From Melanocharis versteri (lineage: Eukaryota; Chordata; Aves; Passeriformes; Melanocharitidae), in NCBI GenBank assembly GCA_013397845.1, contig VZTG01001540.1, positions 1,564,754 through 1,628,753 on the forward strand: a DNA stretch of 64,000 bases, read 5' to 3'. Under the pieces are notes generated by a model. The model saw only the letters and a program-made list of their open reading frames with translations. It had not been told where the DNA came from and made no database searches. The translations under genes and the position numbers were made by a program. Shown here one piece after another: positions 13,153 through 24,900 of the stretch; within the stretch, counting starts at the first letter, position 1; every line of letters begins with the position of its first letter.

Positions 13153-13585
13153 AGGACTTGGAGCAAGACCAGTGGAGGGTTATGAAGTTGATAAGGGGAC
13201 TAAAGCAACTCTCCCATGAAGGCAGGCTGAGAAAATTGGGAGCTGTTCATCCCAGAAAAGAGAAGGTTGTGTGGAGATCTCATAGCAACCGTCCAGTATC
13301 TGAAGGTGGCCTCCAGGGAAGCCAGAGAGGGACTCTTTGTCAGGAATTGTAGTGATAGGACAAGGATTAATGCGTACAAATTGAAAGAGGGGAAATTTAG
13401 GTTACATATACAGAAAAAATTCTTTATTGTGAGAGTAGTGGTACACTGGCAAAGGTTGTCCAGAGAAGCTGTGGATGCCCCATCCCTGGCAGTGTTCAGG
13501 GCTAGCTTGGATGAGGCAGTGAGGTTGGAACTAGACAGTCTTTAAGGTCACTTCCAACTCAAACCTATCTATGTTTCTATGATTA
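13153..13585 (+). mobile_element. CR1 LINE 3' portion, plus orientation
   Basis: Starting near 'gacttggagcaagaccagtg' the sequence follows the CR1 order: an 'aggctgagaaaattgggagc' block, 'catcccagaaaagagaag', 'ggtggcctccagggaagcca', 'agagaagctgtggatgcccc', 'aactagacagtctttaaggt', 'acttccaactc' and a terminal 'tctatgatt'. It covers the very end of the ORF2 region plus the complete 3' UTR. It is moderately diverged and carries no intact reading frame. Confidence 0.93.
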
Positions 13586-16500
13586 TAAGATCCAAAAATT
13601 GAAGTTTTGATGCACAGCAATGTGTGGACAGCAGGAGAAGCCCGATTTGCACAGTCTGCAGGGAGGAGATATGACATTGAATGTAAGATGACTTTAACAA
13701 AGCGTACCAGTACCAGCTCAAACAGACCTAAGGGCTCCCCCAGATTTTGCTGCCTTGCATTGCCCATTAAGGACTGCTCTAGCAGACCTGCAGCAAAAAT
13801 TACACACCAGCCATTTCCCCTTTCCTTCTGGCTCTTTGCATTCAAATGGTTAACGACCACTTACTCTGTTCCCACACCTGCCAACAAACTGTCACTTTAT
13901 TAATTCTTCACGTCATGTCTGCTATCAATCAAATTCATAACGCTCTGAAGTATACCAATTACCTACTGGATTTCTCTTCTCTCGAGCTGCAAAGTGGGCA
14001 AAAAATGAACAATGTCTCTAAAAATAACAGAAAAGAAAATGTTATTCAAAACCATTTTCCATTCCAGCATTGCTTCAGACAACATTACTAATAAACTTAA
14101 GATGCTGGTTGCCTTTGAAAATCGATTAAAAAAGGGAGAAACAATCTCTTTGCACAAGATCAATAGGTTGCTCTGCCCAGCTCACAAGCACTACAAGTAC
14201 TAAGAAGCTCTTCATTTACTGTATCCTAATCTGGTTTTACCAAAAATCTATTGTTCCTTCAAGTCATGCCATTTATCAATCAAGTGCTTATTTGCTAAGT
14301 AGGCTTGAATTTTAAGTCTTTTTTTCTTTCTTTTTTGTAAACTTCAAAACTGTTAAAAATGAATTAAAAGACAGTTATTTGCTGAGTAATTTTAGTGTTC
14401 ATTATCCTTCAAATCTTTAGGAATTTTTTGAGAGCTTTAGTCAATGTCAATTTTATAGTCCTCTGGTAGGAAACTCAGATTGTTAGATGTATTAGATAAA
14501 TATGCCACTTATAAATACATATTATGAGGGACTTTGTTTTCTCCCAAATATCAAATAAAGACAACAGACAAAGCCACATCTCAAGTAAACTGCATGTATC
14601 AGCCATAAAATTGCATAGCTTGCCATTGCGTTCATTCTGCTCCCTCCTTATACTATCTTTTTTTATTTTTATATTATTTTTATATCTCAGTTTTGATTAG
14701 CGGATATGGAAAATAGAAGTATTTTTATCTTCTTTGGGGTTTTTTTTGTGGGTTTGGTTTGGTTTTTCTTTTTTCTTTTTTAGCATTGAAAGACAGATTC
14801 TTCCTGCTCTATGGACCTAAAAGGTGACCCAATTTCTATATTTGAGCAGCAAAGAAAGCAGACTTCCTGTATAAAACAACTTTGCAGCCACGAGAAGTAA
14901 TGCTTGCTTGAAAATTAAGTCTGAAAATTGATGCAGCCTCTAAAAGATTTATCATGTACGTCTGCTTGCCTCATTTTCTCATCAAGGGCTAGATTCACCT
15001 CTATGAGTGTCTGCTATCCAAAAGGAAAGCATTTGGATAAGTTACTGCTCTGGACTCCTTCTATAATCATCACAAAGGGATATATACATCACAATACAAT
15101 TGATCCCCTTTGGAAATACAGGTCTAAAATAAAATCAATTGGTTTCTGGAGAGACATCACAGTCGATTGACCATGGAATGATCACAAACACCTACATTTG
15201 AGACAACTAAAAGCAGCAAAATCCATTCCATTTTTATGCAGCACCAACACAATTTCACTATCCCAATAAGGAATTTCTTTCCTCTTTGAATTTAACTTTT
15301 TTTAATTTCTCAACTCAGATGCAAAATTCAGACACTCTTTTTCCTTCTCACTAACACAAAATATAGTATCTCAGCTCAAGGAGAAAAAGAGAATGACCAG
15401 CATGTCCAGAGCATTTCCAGACTCTGTGCCAAGGCTAAGGCTAAGGTATCTCTCCTTTCCCACACTTCCCAATTAGCTGCCTGGACTCAGATGGAAAAGG
15501 AGGTAATAAGCTCTGGAAAATTTTTCCCCTTCTGCTGCCTTCCCGTTTACACACCTGGCAGCTCTGTACTGCTCTGCATCCATCCAGTCTGTCAGATTCC
15601 TTGCAGATTCTCCGTGCTTCCTGAGGCTTGCAAGCAACCCAGAAGACTACAGCGTCATCCTACCAAAACCGGTTTGAACAGAAACGTGATTTATACACAT
15701 ATATAAAACTGTTCATCTGGCACACACACATATGGCCATGTAGGTGGAAAGAGACAACACCTGTACCTTGTGAGGCATGGTCCCAGTAAGCCTTATTTAG
15801 GTACCTAGCGTTTCTTTTACACATCTGACAATGATACTCTTAGTTACAGAACAGTTGCTTAAAATCATATACTACATTTAGGGCCCTTCTACTTCACGTG
15901 TGTGAAGGTCAAATGCACTTTGCCCATTTAAAAGCAATTTCAGGAGGTCTGTACAAGGTTCTAGAAAAGACCTTTTTTATTGATTGCCTCGTACCGCTAA
16001 ACCAGAAGTGTTTTGAATACTTAAAAATTATATTTTACCCCGTATGAACACTTTTGACCAGCAGATCTGTAAGTACTTTAACAATCACCAGTTGAGAGAA
16101 AAAAGAGAAAAATTTCAATTCTAAGTTGTGCAGTGACATTTCCTATCACAACCTTGGCAGGCTCACTTGTTTCCCCTCTCTTCTGTGCTGTGTAAGCAAA
16201 TGGAAAGAATGGAAACCCAGCAAGTGGAAATGTATTGACTGAGTTTTATTAATTTCATTCCAAATGTTATGGAATGTCTAATGAACTCTCTGAAGCTAAG
16301 TTCATTGTCTTTCAGCTGCTTGACATATTTCTCAGCTAATTTAACATTTATAAACACACACACAAAATGAAATTTTAATGTCATATTTGCATGTAAAATC
16401 CTGGCTGGACTGTAAGCTTGGTTTGTTTAAGAAAACCAAATTCTCATTAGTGGAGAATAAAAGTATAAGCAAAATAATTTCTTGTAAATAGAATTTTAAA

Positions 16501-17572
16501 ATGAAAAAAATACATGAACCCCCCCCACGAACACACAGACAAATAAACAATGGTGCTGAACTTTCTGATGGGAAAAATGTATGACATTTTTGTGGAGTTC
16601 TAACATCACTTATGTGAAGAAACATTTTTTTTCAAATTGCTCAAACATTATTTAGTTATTTTAGGCACTTATTATATTACATTTCTAATTACCACAAAGA
16701 TGAGTAAGTAAAATCATAAAAGAAGTGTCTTCTTTGTGCAGATAAAAAGGGAGCAAACACATTAATTGCTAGTAGAAAACACAGAGGTTATTTAGCATTT
16801 GTGTGGGAAGGGAGGAGACATTAACTTATAAGTAGGCAATAATTTTTTTTGTTGCAAGTCCTGCTGTAGTGCTGGATTTTAAAGATAAGTATATTTTCAG
16901 AGAAACAGCATTTAAAAGAATCTCAATATTAATAGAAATGTAAGAGCTTCTAATTTTTTACTGGCTGACATGGTTCACAATGGTAGAAGGAGTATCATAT
17001 AAGAGGAGAAAGCTTTCCCTAAATGAGGCACACACCATTCATAGACTTTCTGGTCAGCTGCCACAAGATTTCACATCTCAAGATTTCAGTGCTTCTTAAG
17101 ACAGTTTAAAGATGGTAAATCTGAGTTCCTAAATTGATATGTCTTACAAAAGTAGTGAGAAAAAGAATTCAAAAATGAGAAGAAATGTGAATATTCATGC
17201 CTATTTGGAAAGTGCTAACCCACAAGTTTCTAATTTTATAGCAAGGCCTAGACAATAAAAAGTGACCAATGATAATAAGTATGTATGATCAGAAGTATCA
17301 TCAGTCATCATAAGTATCTCTGAAAGAGAAGATTGACAGTGCATTTTGTTCATTCTACCATACAAGAAACAGACGGGGTACAAAATCAATAACAGAAAAA
17401 ATTGCACATAAAAAAGGAAAAAGAAGGTACCTGTCCCATTCCCCCCTGGGAAGAAACATGCAAAAGAGTATCCTGTTTTGCTGGGCGCAACTGACACCTT
17501 TTGCAAAATTTTCAGAAAATGTACCTTAAGAATAAATCTCTGAGGTTTCCTTCTGGGAACTTTTATTGTCGC
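13586..17572. other. Unique AT-rich DNA, no gene seen
   Basis: No coding region or transposable element recognised. Low-complexity patches include a T/G-rich pyrimidine tract at 14735-14782 and an eight-C run at 16519-16526 followed by 'acgaacacacag'. Several 60-110-codon open frames on both strands have no recognisable content. Confidence 0.5.
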
Positions 17573-17800
17573 TGTTGAGGTGGACGCGACATGAAGGACT
17601 TACTCACAGTTTCGGCAGAAAAAAACCATTTATTGCAAAAAACAGTGTAATTTATACACTTTTGTCTGTTTATCAATCAGGCTACGTGTTCATTGGGTCT
17701 TTAACTACTACAATACATCTATTGGCTATTACCTGACCACTACATACCACCATTGGTCATCTATAGCGTAAGCGTTCAGGAATTCAGACAAACATCAGGT
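17573..17800 (-). mobile_element. Endogenous retrovirus LTR remnant, compact class II-like
   Basis: Read on the minus strand this has an LTR promoter layout. Three CCAAT boxes come first (ATTGG on the plus strand at 17752-17756, 17721-17725 and 17692-17696). A TATAAA box follows (17656-17651), then an AATAAA signal only about 22 bases further on (17634-17629), and then a roughly 55-base U5-like tail ending 'cctcaaca' at 17573. The very short TATA-to-poly(A)-signal spacing is the arrangement known from avian alpharetrovirus-like and related class II LTRs, with the signal just before a short R. The outer U3 edge is unclear, so the end near 17800 is approximate. No internal retroviral genes flank it, so it is a solo or truncated LTR. 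No target duplication was found. Confidence 0.6.
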
Positions 17801-19339
17801 GCAGCTTGTTGCTGTTTTCTCTCCCTCTTGTTTGGATTCCTTCTACTAAGTTTCTCACGGGTAAAAATGAACTGTGTTAAGCTCAACGTTGGAATCAGAC
17901 AGGCTGTTAGACCTGCTGTTAATTCCCATATTTGATGTCTCTTTCAGAAACTTTTGAGTGAAGGTCTCTAAAACATGAAGCTATGTGCAGAATATTTAGC
18001 TGCTGTAATACAGCCTGTATAGATCAAATATTTTTCTTTTTCTGTGAGACACTGAACTTTCTATAGTTATAATAAGACAAAGTTACAGTAATATTAAATA
18101 AACATGCTAGGCATGCCACACAACTAAGCTTGTGAGTGAGGCAGCACGAACACAAAATCAGTTTTGATTCATCCACCGAAGGGAATCACCCTAATCTTAC
18201 CAAATAAGGATGCTTACAAACTACCTGGACTAAAGTAGAAGGGCAACTAAACAAAACCCAGCTGACTTCCTGACTTCTGCCACTGGGCATGAGTCACCCA
18301 TCAACATCTGTGCAAGAGCAGATGGGCTCAGCCTCAGCCAGAGGGTGATCAGGTTGATCTGCCAGATCCCCAAAGTACCATAATCCTCTAGACCTCCTGG
18401 GAGAATGCGTCATTCACCCAAAGAGCCCTGAACCACGCATAAAGTGCTATTCTTCCAGCCAAGCAGCTGCTGAGAGCTCACGAATGGGCTTTGTCGTTTT
18501 CTCTCCGAGAGTTATCTTATGCAAAATGCTTCAGCTGAATTGAGAACTCCTTCATCTTCCTGAGAGCACTCACGTTTCATCTGCAAAGTCAGGACTTTTC
18601 CGTTCACTCCAGGAGGTGGGATATGAATGTTTCAGCCTGAAGAGGTCAGGGGACCCAAATTCCTCCCTTTCAGAATGACTGCCTGACCATGGGTGGTGCT
18701 ATTTCCTTCATGTAATAGGAGAGCCCTGCTCAGTAAGGCATTTACCCTCAAACGAGGGACTGCGGCATCTGGTTTCCAAGTGTACAGAAATATCTAATGA
18801 GCTGCTGACCTCAAACACCTACACCCGGCGAGGTGCGATGTTTCGGCTGTTTCTGATGGCCAGCCCCAGATGCATTCCAGCACGAACAGTGCTCTGTGGG
18901 TAACCCTCTGAGGCACCAGGCTCCTCCTCTCACTGAAGTCAGAAACCAGGAAGTACCTCTTTACTATCTTAACACCTCACTGACAGGCAAAGTATAAAAT
19001 ATCTTAGTTTCCAGAAGTCAAGAAGGAGATGTCTGTGATCTTAACACCTCACCAGGACACTAAAGTTAACCTATAGGTATTTCTCACTGATATTAATGTT
19101 CTTCACCCACAAACACTTTAAATAGCAACAAGACAGTATCAAAGGGTCATTATATCTCAAGGATTAGACAAGTGTTTTCTGCAGTTTAGTGACTGCAAAC
19201 ACTGAAATAAATTTCAGAGACTGAAAACTGACAAGATAGTCGTTTAGTTCTTAGGAAGAAACTTGATGAAGAGAGGGATTGTGACAGTCCAGGGTACAAG
19301 GATTTGTGCAGTCTTCTAGAACATTAGAAGGACATTGAT
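17801..19339. other. Unique DNA, GC-richer, holds a 15-bp direct repeat
   Basis: No gene recognised. From about 18240 to 18960 GC is higher and a few CpGs occur together near 18826-18847. A precise 15-bp direct repeat lies at 18966-19052 (listed separately). The first part may still be U3 of the neighbouring LTR. Confidence 0.45.
18966..19052. repeat. 15-bp direct repeat with T-box-like core
   Basis: 'atcttaacacctcac' occurs at 18966-18980 and again, identical, at 19038-19052, with start points 72 bases apart. On the opposite strand the unit contains AGGTGTTA, one base from the T-box half-site AGGTGTGA. The repeat is not low complexity and the spacer is not itself repeated. Confidence 0.6.
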
Positions 19340-19560
19340 GCTGTCATTCCTGGAGCATGTACTGGTGCTACCACTCGTGTACTCAGTCTTCGTGACAAAA
19401 GAAGCAGGTTCAACATGAGATGTGGTCAGAAACAGGTTTGGTTTATTGTGCTGCTCAAGGATGTGGTGAGCAAGATGTAGCCCTGGGCAGCCCCAATTAC
19501 ACCACTTACATACCTTTGCATATCTTTTCCTGTGTCTTGACCTCTCTGCTCTCACCCTCT
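19340..19560 (-). mobile_element. Probable LTR remnant, minus orientation
   Basis: On the minus strand a U3-like stretch with 'ggggctgcccagggctac' and 'ttgctcaccacatccttgag' leads to AATAAA (19447-19442). A U5-like tail containing 'cctgtttctgaccacatctc' follows. This order, a 'cagcacaataaa' signal followed by a short purine/pyrimidine leader, is what avian endogenous retrovirus LTRs look like. Edges, TG...CA termini and target duplication could not be fixed, and no retroviral coding sequence adjoins. An ancient 3' exon with a polyadenylation signal is the alternative. Confidence 0.4.
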
Positions 19561-21865
19561 TTTTGTCATCTCTGACCTTTGAAAACTAAATAACTAATAT
19601 TTCTTCTGCCCTAGTCCCAGTTTTGCTCATCTGTACCCAGATTTGGTGGGTTTGATACCACTATCTAGACATTCCTGGTTTTCTGTGATGTTTCTGATAC
19701 GGTTACCCAGACAGTGCTAGCTTTGCACAAAGTGTGCCCAGAAGGTCACCCATGTTTCCCTCCAATTATGCAGACATTTCTTAAGCAATTCTCCCTTAAA
19801 CATCTGTGAAATCCAACCTCCCTTCACAGTGCTATCTCTAACCTTTGTCAGATTCATGCATTGTTACCAGTCCCATCCAGAAATTCCAGCTATGTCTTGT
19901 CCAATAGATTCTCACATCCCTCACATATCTTCACCTGGGGTCAGGACCCCATCACCTGTCTGCATCCCTGACATAATCGAGATGTCCCTTGGCCTGCACG
20001 CAGGTGCCAAATGGATGTCGAATTGATTCAGCCAAACAAGAAAGAAGATGAACTAGTTCTACATGTGGGGAGAATAGAGAAGTTCAGGTGTGGAGCATCT
20101 ATATAGTGTTACGCTGTGCAAATCCACAGCCTAAAGGAGGAAGACAGACTTTTATTACAGATTTTAGGAGAAGGATTCATCTCATATGATATAAGCTGTC
20201 TAAAATTTATCTAACAAAGCATCTGCGTTTTGTTCTGAACTCAACACAGAAAAGCAACAAACAAAGGAAGTTAGAAGTTTTTCCCTTGACTGATCAAAAA
20301 TATTTTTTTTCTCTGCAAGTTGCAGGAGCTCTCTGTATAGCAATGCTACCCATTGTACCAATTCCATCAGCTGCTTTTCTCACTCTCTTCCTTTTTTTTC
20401 ATCTTCCTACCACCATGTGAAAATGTTAGAGTTTAAAAAAAGACACAATTGGAACCAAAATCTGGGGAATTAATCTGCGTTCCTTGTTTCCAGCACTGAA
20501 GACAAAGAGAAGTGCGAAGGAAGTGGTGGTTGTTTACTAGCTTTGACTGACAGAGCTATTGCCGTCTTGAAGTTTTGTAGGTGAGGTCATCATGCTGAGT
20601 GTAATTTTTGGGACAGATGGTGGAATTGGGACAGACAACAAAGAACAGATGGCCAATGAGAAGTACCAGAATAAAAACATGTGGTTTGGAGCTAGACAGC
20701 TTACTCCTTTCACATTAAACAGTTCAAGTGTTAATCTATTTAATTCAAAATTTAGATTTATGATGAATGTCATATAAGCTGCAGTTAGTACCATTCAGAC
20801 ATTTGAGCTTGGCATTTTATCTTTGGAGGTAAGTATTCAAACTTACTAGGGGAAAATTAAAATAATTTTGTCCTTTTTTTTTTTCATCAAAATGATAGTT
20901 GAAAGTGGTGAAAAACAATGTTGAAGGATAGGTATTTTTTTTCTCAGGGATATACAGAAAACTTTAAAATATTCTTAAAAATACTCTTCACTGGTTTCCA
21001 CTCTTCCCACTTGTTCTGCCATAGAAGACTGGTTTTATACTTAAAGATGAAGAGGTACTTGCATACAAAGGTCATCTTCATTTGCTTCTGAGACTGAGAC
21101 AATCAGCATTAAGGGACATATCTCAAATCCAGCCTCTCTCAAATCCATTTCAGATCAGTTAGAGCATAGCACTATAAAGAATACAATCAGAGTACAATAG
21201 AGTGGAATCACTGTGCCATTGAGGTACAAATTTGGAAGGTACTTTGTGATTGGTGCATCTCAATGAGTTTGGTACTAAAGCAGTATGGGATGAGATAAGA
21301 TGTGCATCGGCCAGAATAAAAGCTCTTCTTCAAAGAGGATGTTAAACAATCCTTTTACTCTTACAATACAAACTCCTCAGTAGTTCTGGTCATAGAAGTT
21401 TTACAGAAGTAACCATTGATATTTTTATTTTTATTTTTACTTTTTACCTGAGAGATCTTTGACGATCTCTAATGGAGTAAGCAGCAGAGAGCAATAATAT
21501 GTCTTTCAAAGGTCTCAGTCTTCTGTATTTTTATAAAACAAATCTCACAAAATGCAGCTTTGATCTTATTTGCACTGCTGCTAGCATACTTTATCTGTTC
21601 CAGTTGACTTACTGGTGCTTAGGGTAGATTAGATGATCAGAGTCAGAAATGGTGTGTTTAAATGGCACAACCAACTTCTGATTACTCACTTTAATGAGAA
21701 AAACCAGGGGGTTCATTCAAAACAGAATGAGTTGAAGAGAACTGGAGAGAAAAATTACCAAAAAGTAGCATAGCTAAATTTACTGACTCTCAGGCTAAAG
21801 TGAAGAAACCTAACACTACCAAGGTTATTATTTCAAACAGCAGCTGTTTCCTTATGAACTTCCCC
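19561..21865. other. Unique DNA, no gene seen
   Basis: No recognised gene or transposon. A strong donor-like site 'gaggtaagta' occurs at 20826-20835, but I see no convincing acceptor and open frame in front of it. T-rich runs occur near 20300 and 20875. Confidence 0.5.
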
Positions 21866-21998
21866 TGAGCTTAGGTGAGCTGATTAGAGCATGGTTTTAA
21901 CAAAGCCAAGGTCATGGGTTCAATCTCTGTATGGGCCATTCATGTAAGAGTTGGGCTCGATGATCCTTGTGAGTCTCTTCCAACAGAGAATATTCTGC
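21866..21998 (+). mobile_element. tRNA-Ile-derived SINE with CR1-like tail
   Basis: The head (about 21867-21938) aligns by eye to tRNA-Ile: a degraded A-box area, 'gattagagcatgg', an anticodon region 'ttttaacaaagcc' where tRNA-Ile(AAT) has 'tgctaataacgcc', then 'aaggtcatgggttcaatct' with the B box GGTTCAATCT at 21917-21926, and 'gtatgggcca'. The tail, 'gagttgggctcgatgatcct' then 'ttgtgagtctcttccaac' and 'agaatattctg', is a CR1 3' end. A tRNA head joined to a CR1 tail is the design of passerine SINEs mobilised by CR1 reverse transcriptase (TguSINE1 type, from memory). The mutated anticodon loop and A box rule out a working tRNA gene. Confidence 0.8.
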
Positions 21999-24900
21999 GA
22001 AAGCTATGTTCTACACACAGAAGAAAAAAATTACAGTTGCATTGCTGGAACCAGCTCATGCTCTGGGTGCTAGGATACTGGCAGATTTTTGGTTTTGGTT
22101 TCAATTTAGGTTCCACAGATACTGATCCACTTCTGCAAACTGCCTTAAATCCTCTTTTCAATATATGATCCATTTTGTAAAAGACCGATACACTGCCAGT
22201 CTGATTCAATAACAGTATGTGCTATGTAATATGATACCTATTTGGTTTATAAGGACACCAGTGAAACGTGAAAAGGTTTGGAGATCAAAACTTCCTATCG
22301 TATAAGCCCAAAACTATGTAAGAAATTCAGCCTTTGGAAATTGAGAATCCCTGTTCAAGATCCAGAACCAGCACAGCAGATTCTCTCCTCCAATGTTACA
22401 GCAAGCAGTCAAGTTCAAGACAGACAAAAGTTTCTGGTCCATAAATATTTTCTCTTTGACTGAGAATTAATAAAGAAGATGTGATCTCTGCCTAAGTCCT
22501 CTCCTGTCAGTCTCTTTCCTAAAGTCTCCAGAGATGCCATGGATGCATTTTGTACATAGGAATTATAAATTTTGCTGAAGATTCTCCTAATACTGCATTG
22601 AATCCTAAGTGTCTGAAATCTCCTAGATGTGCACCCAGCACAACTAAAACAGGTACATCTGAACTGTGGGAGGAGGCAAGCTGGGTAGGACAGAGGTGGT
22701 TTCCGTAAATCCGCTGTCCTCCATGATTCCATGGTAGGCAGATAACATGAGGCAGTTAACACTGTTTATACAACCTGCCTAGAAGCACCGCTCTGTTTTG
22801 CAATCTGTTATCAAAATTCTTATCAACAGTTATACAAATTTCTCATCAATAAACATAGGCACAAGTGGTCCATTTATTCTAACAGCAGGAAAACTGTGAT
22901 TATGCCAGCTAACCTGTGCACAGGGTATGTTTTACTGAGGAGTCTGAATAGATGCCAATTACTCACAACTTTAATTATGAGGTAGAGAAATGCACATGGT
23001 AGAACTGAAAAAATAAGTTGCATCTCCAAGGCTACTCAGAATGGAAACAGACTAGATTAAAGCATTACTTAAAATTTTTGTGGACTTAGCTGTTATACCA
23101 TGATGTCTAGATTGAGTCTGATGTGATTATTTCTCTTAGAAAGCTCTCCTGTAAATCAACAGGAAGTTTTAAACATAAGAAGTTTTTGCTGTCTTCAGAC
23201 TATCAGGTTATACAGTTGATTCAGCTGTTGAAAATTTAGCTAAATAACTAACTATTAGTACTTGTCCTGCCCTTAGAGGGCATACAGGGCAGTTTATTTC
23301 CTTTGCTAAACCACCTTTTAGATCATGTTAACCCTGCCAACACTTCTGTCTTTCCTGCTATGTCAATATGCATCAGTCTGAATCTAAAGCTTTCTCATGA
23401 TTTAGCCACTCCCACAGTATTTGTTAAATTGATTTTATCTGCATTCAACATCCATGTTAAACATCATTCCACAGCTGAGGGCATCTCAATAACAGCACAG
23501 CAACAATCTCTTAATATTATTTGAGTAACTCTTCACCTTCAGGATGTACTGATTCATATCTGCCTTTTATATTCAGATGGGAAGACAGGAATCACCTCTT
23601 TCACGTCACCCCCAGATCTTTGCTCAGATTTGTTACAGTTCACAGGAATCACTAATGCAAAGTGAAACCAAAGGAGCTGTTGGCCCTTGGCAGCTGTTCT
23701 ACAATGTCTCACGTGAGGCTCCGGCATGACCACATTTCGTGTGAAATGCTGAAGCTGGTTGGCAGATTATTCTTTCCTCTCAAGAGGAGCAGCCAACATT
23801 TTCCAGTTCCCTTGGCTCCTCTCTGACTCCATTAAACTCCCAGCCTTTCAAGAATGCCATCCTGAAGCCTCTACCTTGAGATTCAACTCCATGCAGCGAG
23901 GGTTTGTGGCAGTATGGGCTACCAGCTGGAAAAGGCATCTGCCTGCCTCCACGCTGACACTGCAGCTTCTGTCTGTGCCATCTAGTATCATTTTTCTTCC
24001 TTATTTCTAGAGGTCTAAATGCAATAAAACTCATTTGTTTCCAGGGGCCTTTCCCAGCGTATTTCCCACTTGCTTCTTGAGTTCAAGGAGTATCCTTCAT
24101 GTTAACCACTTTCTGATTTTCGCTGCTGGAGACAAATTTCTTTCAACTAGGAACCAGAACTTGACCAAAACCATCCAGGCTCAAAGTTCCCATCTGGGAA
24201 CAGACCCCACATATGCAAAAAAAGGCAAAACTGACAGTAGGGTTGCGATGCTATCTTTTGGGGTTTTGTGGTTTTACCTTCCCTAGCTCATACAAACTCT
24301 TCAAAGTTTTCTTGCCCACAACTCAGGCTTGTTTGCTGAACTTCCCTTGTTCACACTTCTCTGTATTGAAGCTTCATTTCAAACCTCTTTTCACTTAGGT
24401 CATCCTGCCCCTATGTTAATCACAGTAATGATCAAGGCCACCGACTAAAGTGGAAAATTTGGCATTAAGAAATTAAATTTCCATTCTTTGTTTCTTTGGT
24501 TTTTGGGTCTCTACAAACTTTTTCACTCAATATCTTAATCCCATGGAGGAAGATGTCATCTTCACTTTGATCCATTTTCCTGAATAAAGAGTTAAGTGGT
24601 ATATGTTTTCATACATATAAAATCTTCCTTAAATGTTAGTTAAAAGAGATATGTGTATAATTACTCAGCCTCACTCATTTACTCTTTATTACATTACTCT
24701 CATGTGTAAGAATATACAAAATAAAGACAGAGTGAGAAGGAGGTTTTGGTCTCTTGAGAGGAGCTGTTGATAAAAGTTATAAAACGAGGACTGAAAAAAA
24801 AATGCTACCATATGTGCTGATAGAGCACAAGAAAGATTTATTGGGAACTAGTTACACAAAGTGAATAAGAGGGCTTTTGTCTGGACTGACAACTAATTGA

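Noticed and set aside
13158..13545. Two overlapping plus-strand ORFs (64 and 92 codons)
   Set aside because: They lie inside the CR1 3' region, which is non-coding apart from the very end of ORF2, and match no conserved ORF2 residues.
21867..21938. tRNA-Ile gene
   Set aside because: Anticodon loop and A box are mutated and it is fused to a CR1 tail, so it is a SINE head and not a working tRNA.
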